The position numbers and the translations under genes are program-made. From Diplonema papillatum (taxonomy: Eukaryota; Euglenozoa; Diplonemea; Diplonemida; Diplonemidae), in contig JAPJBO010000116.1 in the NCBI GenBank assembly GCA_030068145.1, positions 186,001 through 250,000 of the forward strand: DNA of 64,000 bases, in the 5' to 3' direction. This document shows, one piece after another, positions 29,354 to 40,654 of this stretch (within the stretch, counting starts at the first letter, position 1; every line of letters begins with the position of its first letter). The notes beneath the pieces were generated by a model that saw nothing but the letters and a program-made list of their open reading frames with translations, searched no databases and was not told the DNA's origin.

Positions 29354-29542
29354 CTTGAATTGTTCGCCCTCACCATCTCCGCGGGAAGGCGCGTTTTTCA
29401 CATTTCCGGCTTCTTCGGCCGCCACGGTGAAGTCTATCTCAACGTGGTCAAGCTCGCCTTTGTTGAGCATGTCCATGTACTTCTCCATCTCCTCCGGTTT
29501 GTCAGCGCACAGCTTGGACAGCACGATGTTCACGGCCAATTC
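29354..29542 (-). CDS. hslU: hslU exon 2: intermediate domain of HslU
   Basis: A 189-base exon (63 codons, phase 0; acceptor CGCACACAG, donor AAG|GTACGC). It begins ELAVNIVLSKL and ends GEGEQFK. It corresponds to the start of the inserted I domain of HslU (bacterial AEERILDVLL ... GELDDKEIEI); here MLNKGELDHVEIDF is the clearest match. The I domain in HslU contacts substrate above the ATPase ring. The length is short compared with the bacterial I domain but continues in exon 3. Confidence 0.92.
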
Positions 29543-30009
29543 CTGTGTGCGCACGCGTTTAAGGCTTCGTTTCAATGGCTTTTCGATTAAAGGGGTCTTG
29601 ATTCGTAGCAACACTTTGTGTTTTCGCTTTGTGCGCGCCTGCTGAATCGCATCACTTTGTGGTTTCGCTTTGTGCGCGCCTGCTGAATCGATGGTTAGCC
29701 GGCATGTGCTTCCGTCCCTGAGAAGATTCTTCTGGCTCTTGGGTTTCATGCCCGGAGCTTATTTCCGGAGCACCAAGTCGCCAAGCCAGAACCTGGTGGT
29801 GCGATCGCTCTGCAGTCGCAAGAGCTTGTCCATGACAACCCCGGAGTTTTTCGCGTTTGTAGAGGAATGCCGTTGTGGACTTCGCCTTCGGCCCGTTGAG
29901 AAATCAAAGTGTGCACAGCCGATACTCCCCAGTGGTACCTGTAACTCGGGGCCCGGGCCCTGGAGAGAAGAAGAGAAAAAAAGAAAAAAAAAAGAAGAAA
30001 AAAAAAGAG

Positions 30010-30290
30010 AAAAAGGCCGCTCCTGGTCCAGGAACGTGATGGTCAACCACAGTTTGCAAAGCTTGAGTCGGAGGCAGCACAGTGACACAACCCCGTCCGC
30101 TCTGCCCTGTGGCTGACCGTCTCGACGAGCTTGTGTTCAGCGCAAGCGCCAAGCCCCAAGGTGCGCCACGCCTTGATGCCTAAGTCTGGGAAATCGGTAG
30201 CCACTTGACCCGTAGGCCCGTGGCTCTGCAGTACCGCCGAACACGTGAAGCTTGGCTCCCGCGTAGCAGGCTTTCCCTGGTACCTAGGGG
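30010..30290 (-). repeat. Dispersed repeat family A, copy 4
   Basis: A reverse-orientation copy inside hslU intron 1. Its far end preserves the empty target site of the MITE found in copy 3. Palindromic 'GGGGCCCGGGCCC' strings flank it at 29950, 30292 and 30597. Confidence 0.7.
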
Positions 30291-30784
30291 CCCGGGCCCT
30301 GGAAAAATTTCCAGGGGGTTTGGCCCTGAACGATTACCAAAGGAAAAACTCTCTGGTACGAGAAGCAATTCGTTTACAATTCCATTCCAGGGCCCCAGAC
30401 TGTCCTTGAGCTCAACGGATTCAAAAGCGTATATGCGCGACTGTGAGCCTTTTTATCAAATTTTATCAAGTTTATTTCTTGAATTCTTCTCGTCTTGCTC
30501 TCTGCGTGTTGTCGAAGCTGCGATACTGAAGACTCCATCCTTGGATGGAGTGATTACCGTGGGCCGGGACCCTATCTGGACCCCAGCGCTAACCCGGGGC
30601 CCGGGCCCCGGAGACCCTGGATTTACAGGATACCCTTGCTCCTCACTATCGCAACAAAATTCCAATAAGGAGGTAAATGGGGCCCACACGAAACACAGGG
30701 TAAATCTACGTTTAGTGGCGGGCGTGAGCATTCAACAAAAAACGTTCACTCTAAAAAAGACCCACTTTGTAGTTGTTACAACTG

Positions 30785-30960
30785 GTGGTAAAAACCGTAC
30801 ACCGCGAGAGTAGGAGAAAGTAGAAAGGAAAACTAGAGTTTTCGTTGACCGCGCCCAAATCCTGGACGTGATTTCAGGTGGCAAATTTGACAAATGATCA
30901 GAAGGTCCTACTTGGGCGGTTCAGTTTCCTGACACATTGCATGTGGCTAAAAGAAATAGG
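30785..30960 (+). repeat. Dispersed repeat family F, copy 1
   Basis: It shares 'CGCGAGAGTAGGAGAAAGTA', 'CCCAAATCCTGGACGTG' and 'GGTCCTACTTGGGCGGTTCA' with reverse copies at 47222-47396 and 60297-60490. It lies within hslU intron 1. Confidence 0.8.
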
Positions 30961-31039
30961 TGGATCACCCCATTGTATTGCTTTCTCCCCCCTGCTAACC
31001 TCCGTCGATATAGGCACAAGACAGTCCCTTGGGAACAAC

Positions 31040-31492
31040 GAGGAGCACTTGGTTTCAGTGTGTGGGGTCCCAACTTCAGTGTTTGCAATTCGTTTGCAAC
31101 ACGAAACAGTCGTCTGGCCTTGGAGCACTTGAAGTCGTATTTCCCCGACTTTTTCCCAAGTTTTTCTGTACTACTGTTCCCGGCTTTACACGCTCTTTTT
31201 CGCTCGCTCTTCGCTGATTCATAAGATCTCTGTTTCGTGTGTACCACAAAGTCGGATTGGGTGGTTGCGCCTTCGGCGCTTAAATCTTCTATTAAAGAGA
31301 TCGCTCAGGTTGTTCCCAGTCGATTTCAGTGAATTTGTTGCATTAGTGTGATTGTCAGCCCTTCGACTACCCTGAGCAACGCACTATGTATATTTCAGTG
31401 TGTGTGTGTGTGTGGGGGGGGGGGGGTCCCCACAATCTCAGCGTGTTTGCAAATTCGTTCGCAACACTGACCAGGAGAAAGAGTGGGCATAC
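31040..31492. repeat. Duplicated segment at the hslU intron 1 donor
   Basis: 'TTCAGTGTGTGGGGTCCCAA' near 31055 and its relative near 31393-31475 flank a TG/G microsatellite. The second copy ends ('GCAACACTGACCAGG') about 20 bases from the exon 1 donor. Confidence 0.55.
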
Positions 31493-31999
31493 CCGGGCCT
31501 TTTTTTGGTTGCGGGACTTGGCCAATTTCTTGGCGCGCTGCACGGCCACTTGGTACAAATCTTCGATGATGGTGTCTACGTCCCTGCCCTTGAACCCCAC
31601 CTCGGTGAACTTGGTCGCCTCGACCTTGACGAAGGGAGCCTCCGTGAGCTTCGCCATCCGGCGTGACACCTCAGTTTTTCCGACGCCGGTCGGCCCTACC
31701 ATCAAGATGTTCTTCGGGTGGATGTCGTCCCTGAGCAGCTTGTCCTTCACCATCGTGCGGCGCCAGCGGTTGCGCAGGCTGATGGCGACGGCTCTCTTCG
31801 CGGACTCCTGGCCGATGATGTACTTGTCGAGCTCCTTCACGATGTCTTGCGGCACGAGGGCCTTCTCCATGATCGCCTTTTCGAGCTCGTGCGTCTCGTC
31901 CGCCGTGCTCAGGATGGCCGGCTTTATCGAAGCCGTGGCCCATCGCCGCGCCGCCCTCAGCCCGGCGGTCCGGCCGATCACGGCGGGAATGCCCTGCAT
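31493..31999 (-). CDS. hslU: hslU exon 1: mitochondrial HslU protease ATPase, N-terminal part
   Basis: HslU is the AAA+ ring that unfolds proteins and feeds them to the HslV peptidase; in euglenozoa the complex acts in mitochondria. This exon (169 codons, donor CGG|GTATGC) starts at an ATG followed by an Arg/Ala-rich presequence ([20 protein letters not shown]) typical of mitochondrial import. HslU itself begins near residue 49 ([20 protein letters not shown]). Walker A is GPTGVGKT at 102-109, followed by [12 protein letters not shown]. The usual pore-loop motif GYVG reads GFKG at 135-138. The four exons give 468 residues, close to bacterial HslU (about 443) plus the presequence and minus a short missing tail. 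HslV is not in the window. Confidence 0.93.
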
Positions 32000-32408
32000 G
32001 ATTCCCCCGGGAGCAGAACACCTCTAGTCTCCGTCCCCCTGCCGCCCCCACCTCTGGTATGTATAATTTAGCTCGTTTTTTCTTGCATCAAAAAGATCAC
32101 AGTTTCACCGAGGGAGTTGATGCACCACACGAAAGTCGATAAGTTTTGGGTTAGAATGCAAAGAATCTGTAGCGATAATCTGCATCGACAAGAGAACTTC
32201 ACACAGCCTTCAGGGGTGTGGTTGGTTCAAAGAAATGCGTAGTTTTGTTTTATTCTTTTATTTGTTAGTTGTCGGCAACTTGTTTTTGTGTGAGGTGTCA
32301 TTCAGATGTAAATCTAAAGCCGCCAACGTCAAATTTTGTTAAGCATTGAGTTCTTTTAAGTACATGAACCACATGGATTAGCATGCACTTTGTTAAGTGG
32401 CTGCCAAA

Positions 32409-32745
32409 GTGACACCTCAGTTTTTCCGACGCCAGTCGGACCTACCATCAAGATGTTCTTCGGGTGGATGTCGTCCCTGAGCAGCTTGTCCTTCACCATC
32501 GTGCGGCGCCAGCGGTTGCGCAGGCTGATGGCGACGGCTCTCTTCGCGGACTCCTGGCCGATGATGTACTTGTCGAGCTCCTTCACGATGTCTTGCGGCA
32601 CGAGGGCCTTCTCCATGATCGCCTTTTCGAGCTCGTGCGTCTCGTCCGCCGTGCTCAGGATGGCCGGCTTTATCGAAGCCGTGGCCCATCGCCGCGCCGC
32701 CCTCAGCCCGGCGGTCCGGCCGATCACGGCGGGAATGCCCTGCAT
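32409..32745 (-). pseudogene. Truncated hslU exon 1, copy 2
   Basis: The ATG, presequence and Walker A are kept, and the HslU match stops after GKTEV at the array junction. The frame then runs into spacer (ending HANPCGSCT at 32356). A product would lack the ATPase core beyond the P-loop. Confidence 0.85.
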
Positions 32746-33154
32746 GATTCCCCCGGGAGCAGAACACCTCTAGTCTCCGTCCCCCTGCCGCCCCCACCTC
32801 TGGTATGTATAATTTAGCTCGTTTTTTCTTGCATCAAAAAGATCACAGTTTCACCGAGGGAGTTGATGCACCACACGAAAGTCGATAAGTTTTGGGTTAG
32901 AATGCAAAGAATCTGTAGCGATAATCTGCATCGACAAGAGAACTTCACACAGCCTTCAGGGGTGTGGTTGGTTCAAAGAAATGCGTAGTTTTGTTTTATT
33001 CTTTTATTTGTTAGTTGTCGGCAACTTGTTTTTGTGTGAGGTGTCATTCAGATGTAAATCTAAAGCCGCCAACGTCAAATTTTGTTAAGCATTGAGTTCT
33101 TTTAAGTACATGAACCACATGGATTAGCATGCACTTTGTTAAGTGGCTGCCAAA

Positions 33155-33491
33155 GTGACACCTCAGTTTTTCCGACGCCAGTCGGACCTACCATCAAGAT
33201 GTTCTTCGGGTGGATGTCGTCCCTGAGCAGCTTGTCCTTCACCATCGTGCGGCGCCAGCGGTTACGCAGGCTGATGGCGACGGCTCTCTTCGCGGACTCC
33301 TGGCCGATGATGTACTTGTCGAGCTCCTTCACGATGTCTTGCGGCACGAGGGCCTTCTCCATGATCGCCTTTTCGAGCTCGTGCGTCTCGTCCGCCGTGC
33401 TCAGGATGGCCGGCTTTATCGAAGCCGTGGCCCATCGCCGCGCCGCCCTCAGCCCGGCGGTCCGGCCGATCACGGCGGGAATGCCCTGCAT
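33155..33491 (-). pseudogene. Truncated hslU exon 1, copy 3
   Basis: It has the same structure as copy 2, with one extra silent base difference near 33265 (GGTTACG against GGTTGCG). Confidence 0.85.
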
Positions 33492-33900
33492 GATTCCCCC
33501 GGGAGCAGAACACCTCTAGTCTCCGTCCCCCTGCCGCCCCCACCTCTGGTATGTATAATTTAGCTCGTTTTTTCTTGCATCAAAAAGATCACAGTTTCAC
33601 CGAGGGAGTTGATGCACCACACGAAAGTCGATAAGTTTTGGGTTAGAATGCAAAGAATCTGTAGCGATAATCTGCATCGACAAGAGAACTTCACACAGCC
33701 TTCAGGGGTGTGGTTGGTTCAAAGAAATGCGTAGTTTTGTTTTATTCTTTTATTTGTTAGTTGTCGGCAACTTGTTTTTGTGTGAGGTGTCATTCAGATG
33801 TAAATCTAAAGCCGCCAACGTCAAATTTTGTTAAGCATTGAGTTCTTTTAAGTACATGAACCACATGGATTAGCATGCACTTTGTTAAGTGGCTGCCAAA

Positions 33901-34237
33901 GTGACACCTCAGTTTTTCCGACGCCAGTCGGACCTACCATCAAGATGTTCTTCGGGTGGATGTCGTCCCTGAGCAGCTTGTCCTTCACCATCGTGCGGCG
34001 CCAGCGGTTGCGCAGGCTGATGGCGACGGCTCTCTTCGCGGACTCCTGGCCGATGATGTACTTGTCGAGCTCCTTCACGATGTCTTGCGGCACGAGGGCC
34101 TTCTCCATGATCGCCTTTTCGAGCTCGTGCGTCTCGTCCGCCGTGCTCAGGATGGCCGGCTTTATCGAAGCCGTGGCCCATCGCCGCGCCGCCCTCAGCC
34201 CGGCGGTCCGGCCGATCACGGCGGGAATGCCCTGCAT
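33901..34237 (-). pseudogene. Truncated hslU exon 1, copy 4
   Basis: The last unit of the array, identical in layout to copies 2 and 3. Its upstream part stops at 34386, where an inverted piece of the same unit (34394-34500) begins. Confidence 0.85.
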
Positions 34238-34505
34238 GATTCCCCCGGGAGCAGAACACCTCTAGTCTCCGTCCCCCTGCCGCCCCCACCTCTGGTATGT
34301 ATAATTTAGCTCGTTTTTTCTTGCATCAAAAAGATCACAGTTTCACCGAGGGAGTTGATGCACCACACGAAAGTCGATAAGTTTTGGGTTCGAATGCAAA
34401 ATTTGACGTTGGAGGCTTTAGATTTACATCTGAATGACACCTCAACACAAAAACAAGTTGCCGACAACTAACAAGTAAAAGAATAAAACAAAACTACGCA
34501 TTTCT

Positions 34506-37106
34506 CATAGATGGCCGGTTGATAACGCTATATAACGTTTTATAACGTTATAACGGTGATAACGTTATATAACGTTATATAACGTTATATAACGGTCGAA
34601 AACGCAAAATAACGGAAAAAATAACGCAAATAACGGTTTTTAGAATTTTTCCGATTTTGGCCATGTTTCCAGATTTTTGTCATTTTTTCCTCATTTTGGT
34701 CCATTTCGGCCATTTTTTCCGATTTTGGCCATTTTTGCCAGATTTTGGTCAATCTTAGCCAATTTTTCCAGACTTTTGCCGATTTTTTCAGGTTTTGGCC
34801 ATTTTGCCGATTTTTTCCAGATTTCGGCAATCTTTGCCGATTTTTCCAGATTTCGGCCATTTTTGCCGATTTTTCAAGATTTTGGACAATTTTGAGATTT
34901 TGGCCACTCTGGCCGATTTATCCAGATCAGTCAATTTCGGCCATTTTTTCCGATTTTTCCAGATTTCCCGATTTTCCAGATTTTGGTCAATTTCGGCCAT
35001 TTTTGCCAATTTTTCCAGACTTTTGCCGATTTTTGGATCCCGGTCACAAAAACTGTTCGGAAACAAACCCTGGTCCGAAAAGAATTCGTAGTAACCGGTC
35101 CTCAGGGGTCCGTATAGCCCCTCCCCAGAGCTTTTTCTCTTTTACTTATTTTCTTGCGGACTTCCACCCAAGCGCGACAAACGCGATCCTTCCGGATTCA
35201 CATGACTCTTTCACTGTGCGATGTTGTTCTTGGGATGTGGATGTCTGCAGTTTTGGGTTTCCGGCGCGTGTCCCTCAGTCGGTGGCCCGTAACGGTCGTT
35301 TGCAGTGTCCTTCGTGAGGCAGCAGATGTCACCAGCATGATCCGGCCACTGGAGTCCAACTTGTCCAAGCTTGTCCACTCGGCAGACCGTTGCGTACTAT
35401 GCCAGTCAGACAAGGTCCCAGTACCAAATATGGGTGCATGATGAGCACGAGACATGCAAAGTCGAGCAGTCACAGCTGGCGCTTCCCGTAGAACCCAGCC
35501 AGCCCGGGGTCGGTTTTCTTGATCCGGTCGATGAATCGTTGTTCCGGGCTCTTACTTGGTGGTTTCGTGACAGGGAGAACGCTGGGGCCAGTCAATGCCA
35601 GGTCGCGGGACAAGGCCTCGACGCGCAGCGTTTCCGCCACCTTCTTCCTTCCGCGTCGCGCCTTTGCAACCGAGGCGCTGCTGCTGCTGCTGTTGCTATC
35701 CGTACTTTCGGCGCGAGGCCGTTTGCGCTGTGTACCTGGGGTCTTCGGCTGAGCTTTCGGCTGAGCTTTAGGTTGAACCTTCGGCTTCGGCTGGACCTTC
35801 GGGGAGCTTTTCGCAGGCATAGTCGATATTCCCTTTGGAAAGACTAGTGTGGCTGAAATCGAAGCGGGTGGGGCGGTACACGTGTTTTTGTGTTTCCGAC
35901 GATCCCGAATGGGCGTACAGATTGGTGTCTTTCGACCTTTTTTTTTTTCCGCGCACGGACTGCCTGTTCGAGCTTGTGCGGGTTTAAGAAACTCAGACAA
36001 GAATAGCTCTGGTGAGGGGCAGGGCATAAATGACCAAAACCCTGGAAAAATCGGCAAAAACGGCCAAAATGGGCAAAGTCTGGAAAACATGGCAAAACTG
36101 GCCAAAAATGACCAAAACCTGGAAAAATCGGCAAAAATAGCCAAATTTTTGAAAAACATGGCAAAAATGGCCAATCCTGGCCAAATCGGTAAAAACGGCC
36201 AAAATGGGCCAAAATCTGGAAAACACGGCAAAACTGGTCAACATTGACCAAAACCTGAAAAAATCGGCAAAAATCGCCAATTTTTGAAAAACATGGCAAA
36301 AATGGCCAATCCTGGCCAAATCGGTAAAAACGGCCAAAATGGGCCAAAATCTGGAAAACACGGCAAAACTGGTCAACATTGACCAAAACCTGAAAAAATC
36401 GGCAAAAATAGCCAAATTTTTGAAAAACATGGCAAAAATGGCCAATCCTGGCCAAATCGGTAAAAACGGCCAAAATGGGCCAAAATCTGGAAAACACGGC
36501 AAAACTGGTCAACATTGACCAAAACCTGAAAAAATCGGCAAAAATCGCCAATTTTTGAAAAACATGGCAAAAATGGCCAATCCTGGCCAAATCGGTAAAA
36601 ACGGCCAAAATGGGCCAAAATCTGGAAAACACGGCAAAACTGGTCAACATTGACCAAAATCTGGAAAAATTGGCAAAAATAACCAAAATTGGCCAAAATC
36701 TGGAAAATGTGGCAAAAATGGCCAAAAATGACCAAAATCTGGAGGACAGTGTGACCTCCCATGGACTGGTAAAAAACCGTTATATAACGTTATATAACGT
36801 TATATAACGTTATATAACGTTATATAACGTTATATAACGTTATATAACGTTATTATAATAACGTTATTATAACGTTATATAACGTTATTATAACGTTATA
36901 TAACGTTATTATACCGTTATTATAACGTTATATAACGTTATATAACGTTATAACGGTCAAATAACGTTATTTTTCGACCAAAAATGGCAAATAACGGTTT
37001 TATAACGGTCAATAACGGTTTTTCTGGATTTAGGGGGGGGGGTAACAAATAACTCCGGGAATAACGTTATATAACGTTATATAACGTTATATAACGGCCA
37101 TCTATG
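34506..37106. mobile_element. Fold-back DNA transposon with 6-bp target duplication
   Basis: A 2,601-base element with perfect 12-base ends, CATAGATGGCCG and CGGCCATCTATG, flanked by ATTTCT on both sides. The uninterrupted target survives in the hslU array ('GAAATGCGTAGTTTTG' near 32235), which proves insertion. Inside the ends lie blocks of TTATATAACG repeats (34520-34640 and 36775-37100). Then come long complementary arms of degenerate 'CCAGATTTTGGCCATTTT' type repeats (34640-35040 against 36030-36740). The central 1 kb holds one small ORF. The superfamily is not identified; a 6-bp duplication is unusual for the common cut-and-paste families. Confidence 0.85.
35470..35820 (-). CDS. Small basic protein inside the fold-back transposon
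   Basis: A 116-codon ORF from the ATG at 35820. The N-terminal third is Lys/Pro/Gln-rich with repeats of the type PKVQPK and PKAQPK. A Ser-run and a basic patch (KARRGRKKVAE) follow. The C-terminus reads like a folded segment (SPEQRFIDRIKKTDPGLAGF). No transposase signature is visible. The frame is also open upstream of this ATG to 36231 but only through the repeat arm, which I discount. It might be a captured host fragment. Confidence 0.4.
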   Translation of the reverse strand: MPAKSSPKVQPKPKVQPKAQPKAQPKTPGTQRKRPRAESTDSNSSSSSASVAKARRGRKKVAETLRVEALSRDLALTGPSVLPVTKPPSKSPEQRFIDRIKKTDPGLAGFYGKRQL

Positions 37107-37275
37107 ATTTCTTTGAATCGACCACACCCCTGAAGGCTGTGTGAAGTTCTCGTGTCGATGCAGATTATCGCTACAGATTCTTTGTTAAGCATTGAGTTAT
37201 TTTAAGTACATGAACCACATGGAATAGCATGCACTTTGTTAGGCAGTGGCTGCCAAAACTTGCCGTGACACCTAA
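37107..37275 (-). repeat. Inverted remnant of the hslU-upstream unit
   Basis: It continues the inverted array piece broken by the fold-back transposon ('GTGTGAAGTTCTCGTGTCGA', 'CATGAACCACATGGAATAGC'). Confidence 0.75.
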
Positions 37276-37345
37276 GATCAAAGTAAAGTGGAAAAGAGAA
37301 AGGGGGGGTAAGTAGTGAATATTCTTTTGACCCTCAAAACATTGT

Positions 37346-37875
37346 TCGCCCATCAATCGTTGCATCGGGGAGACAGTGCTTCATTGTACGAATTGTACGC
37401 CCATCAGTCGTTGCATCGGGGAGACAGTGCTTCGATAAACCTCGCGCTGGAAAGACTCAGCTTCGTTGCGAGCTCGCCAACCTTGCATCAGAAGAAGCAG
37501 CACCTCGTTGGAAAGACAAGGCTGCATTGCAGGCTCGATAAACTGCCGCGACATGACTGTGCGACGGATAAAATTAAGGGATGGGAAAGCCGGGGAATTC
37601 TCGTGATAGTGATCTTCCAGGCGGGAAGGAAGCAGCCGCGCGCTGAAGCGAGGCTAGAGGAACACAGATTGCGGAAACTTTTGAGGGAGCAAGAGACGGA
37701 GACGAGTTACCTATCTATAGAGTTATCTATCTATAGAGTTACCTATCTCGTGGAACTGCATCCAATTGCCTGCCACTGTTCATCACAGTGGACCACGGTA
37801 CCACCGTTCCCATCCCCTGATAGCGTTATCCGGAGCTTTATTCGCTCGGTCTAACAGTTGACCATGGGGCGCCTG
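37346..37875. other. No gene seen; short tandem repeats
   Basis: Two copies of a 54-base unit ('CGTTGCATCGGGGAGACAGT') lie at 37346-37440, and a CTAT-type microrepeat at 37708-37750. Open frames here have no recognisable content. Confidence 0.45.
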
Positions 37876-40650
37876 GGGCGCTGTGGCGGATGCACGCCCG
37901 CATTTTGTCCGGGTCACCGCCGAGAGGACGAAGATGGCCGGGATACGCCACGGAGTCGAGAACTATCCGCCACCCATCACGGCATCCTGGTGTTTTGATC
38001 ATCGTGGAATCATGAAATTTGTGGTTTTCATGGTGGATCACTGAGGCGTCCAAATTAGCTTCTGTTTCTTTACCAGTCCGTCGGCGAATTAAGTATGCCT
38101 TTTTCGCTCGGACTCGCGTCTTTTTGATCATGGTATCATGAAAACGTTGTGCATGATCGTGGCTTTCAAGGTGGATCACCGAGGTACTAATGAGCTTCTG
38201 TTTTCTACCAGTCCGTTGGCGAGTTACGAATGTCCTTGGCCCCCTCCCTTCGGACTAGTGTCTTTTTGATCATGGTATCGCGGATAGGGTGTGCATGGTC
38301 GTGGGTTTCAACGGTAGATCATGTCGCTACGAAGCTTCATCACCGGCGTTGGCGTCGGTAAACTTCGCCTGAATCCAGAGGCGGTGCATGACTGGCTCCT
38401 TCCGGTTCTCAATGTCACGCTCGATGACGTCCACCTTCCGCGGCTCGAACCACGGGGAGAAGAACCGCTGCAGCTCCTCCTCGTCGAAGAAATACGAGCA
38501 CATGCCGCAGGTGCGCATGAAGAAGTTCTCGTCGATCCGCGCACTCGACTTGAACCGCTTCTGCGCGAAGGCGTATTAATGAGCTTCTGTTTTCTGCCAG
38601 TCCGTTGGCGAGTTACGAATGTCCTTTTTCGCTCGAACTAGTGTCTTTTCGATCATGGTATCATGAATATGGTGTTCGTGGTCGTGGGCTTCAACGGTAG
38701 ATCATGTCGTCACGAAGCTTCCTCGGCGCTGGCGTCGGTACGCACGAACTTTGCCTGAATCCAGAGGCGGTGCATGACTGGCTCCTTCCGGTTCTCAATG
38801 TCACGCTCGATGACGTCCACCTTCCGCGGCTCGAACCACGGGGAGAAGAACCGCTGCAGCTCCTCCCTGTCGAAGAAGTACGAGCATGAAGAAGTTCTCG
38901 TCGATCCGCGCGCTCGACTTGAACCGCTTCTGCGCGAAGTCACGGAAGTACAGCAGCCCGCCCGGCTTCACCTTCGCCACGATGTACCGGATGCACGCCC
39001 GCATTTCGCCGGGGGTCACCGCCTGGTATCACGAATATGGTTTACATGGTCGTGGTTTTTCAGCGGAAGGTCATGTGTCGTCACGAAGCTTCATCACCGG
39101 CGCTGGCGTCGGTACGCATGAACTTCGCCTGAACCCAGAGGCGGTGCATGGTGACTGACTCCTTCCGGTTCTCAATGTCACGCTCGATGACGTCCACCTT
39201 CCGCGGCTCGAACCACGGGGAGAAGAACCGCTGCAGCTCCTCCTCGTCGAAGAAATACGAGCACATGCCGCAGGTGCGCATGAAGAAGTTCTCGTCGATC
39301 CGCGCACTCGACTTGAACCGCTTCTGCGCGAAGGCGTATTAATGAGCTTCTGTTTTCTGCCAGTCCGTTGGCGATTTACGAATGTCTTTTTTCGCTCGAA
39401 CTAGTGTCTTTTCGATCATGGTATCATGAATATGGTGTTCACGGTCGTGGGCTTCAACGGTAGATCATGTCGTCACGAAGCTTCCTCGGCGCTGGCGTCG
39501 GTACGCACGAACTTTGCCTGAATCCAGAGGCGGTGCATGGTGACTGACTCCTTCCGGTTCTCAATGTCACGCTCGATGACGTCCACCTTCCGCGGCTCGA
39601 ACCACGGGGAGAAGAACCGCTGCAGCTCCTCCCTGTCGAAGAAGTACGAGCACATGCCGCAGGTGCGCATGAAGAAGTTCTCGTCGATCCGCGCGCTCGA
39701 CTTGAACCGCTTCTGCGCGAAGGCGTATTAATGAGCTTCTGTTTTCTGCCAGTCCGTTGGCGATGACGAATGTCCTTTTTCGCTCGAACTAGTGTCTTTT
39801 CGATCATGGTATCAAGAATATGAAAATGGTGTGCACGGTCGTGGGCTTCAACGGTAGATCATGTCGTCACGAAGCTTCCTCGGCGCTGGCGTCGGTACGC
39901 ACGAACTTTGCCTGAATCCAGAGGCGGTGCATGGTGACTGACTCCTTCCGGTTCTCAATGTCACGCTCGATGACGTCCACCTTCCGCGGCTCGAACCACG
40001 GGGAGAAGAACCGCTGCAGCTCCTCCCTGTCGAAGAAGTACGAGCACATGCCGCAGGTGCGCATGAAGAAGTTCTCGTCGATCCGCGCGCTCGACTTGAA
40101 CCGCTTCTGCGCGAAGGCGTATTAATGAGCTTCTGTTTTCTGCCAGTCCGTTGGCGATGACGAATGTCCTTTTTCGCTCGAACTAGTGTCTTTTCGATCA
40201 TGGTATCAAGAATATGAAAATGGTGTGCACGGTCGTGGGCTTCAACGGTAGATCATGTCGTCACGAAGCTTCCTCGGCGCTGGCGTCGGTACGCACGAAC
40301 TTTGCCTGAATCCAGAGGCGGTGCATGGTGACTGACTCCTTCCGGTTCTCAATGTCACGCTCGATGACGTCCACCTTCCGCGGCTCGAACCACGGGGAGA
40401 AGAACCGCTGCAGCTCCTCCCTGTCGAAGAAGTACGAGCACGTGCCGCAGGTGCGCATGAAGAAGTTCTCGTCGATCCGCGCACTCGACTTGAACCGCTT
40501 CTGCGCGAAGGCGTATTAATGAGCTTCTGTTTTCTGCCAGTCCGTTGGCGATGACGAATGTCCTTTTTCGCTCGAACTAGTGTCTTTTCGATCATGGTAT
40601 CAAGAATATGAAAATGGTGTGCACGGTCGTGGGCTTCAACGGTAGATCAT
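37875..40650 (-). pseudogene. Array of partial 3' copies of the tRNA methyltransferase gene
   Basis: At least seven minus-strand fragments precede the intact gene. They lie at 37875-37940 (internal scrap), 38320-38577, 38706-39025, 39075-39342, 39470-39730, 39864-40124 and 40258-40520. The last three are in 394-bp units that are nearly identical. Each carries the last 65-110 codons (NFFMRTC, CSYFFDREELQRF, the DASAEEAS end) plus spacer with 'CGAACTAGTGTCTTTTCGAT'. None has the SAM-binding motif. Older units are more diverged, suggesting growth next to the gene. Confidence 0.9.
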
Positions 40651-40654
40651 GTCG

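Larger units (their letters stand above)
31663..34386 (-). repeat. Tandem array of 746-bp units carrying 5' hslU
   Basis: 'GTGACACCTCAG' junctions recur at 31663, 32409, 33155 and 33901, exactly 746 bases apart. Each unit holds the first 112 codons of hslU exon 1 plus about 400 bases of upstream sequence. Only the unit nearest the gene continues into the rest of exon 1. The copies differ by a few bases (for instance GTCGGCC against GTCGGAC). Confidence 0.93.

Noticed and set aside
31160-31185. Second spliced-leader-like match (TTTTTCTGTACTACTG)
   Set aside because: Only about ten bases agree with the leader end and it is not next to a retroelement or exon start.
25183-31999. Bacterial contamination as the source of hslU
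   Set aside because: Clear GT-AG introns, a mitochondrial-type presequence and shared dispersed repeats show it is nuclear eukaryotic DNA.
35844-36725. Phe-rich ORFs of 170-290 codons on the minus strand
   Set aside because: They translate the degenerate arm repeats of the fold-back transposon; several frames are open at once because the repeats lack stops.
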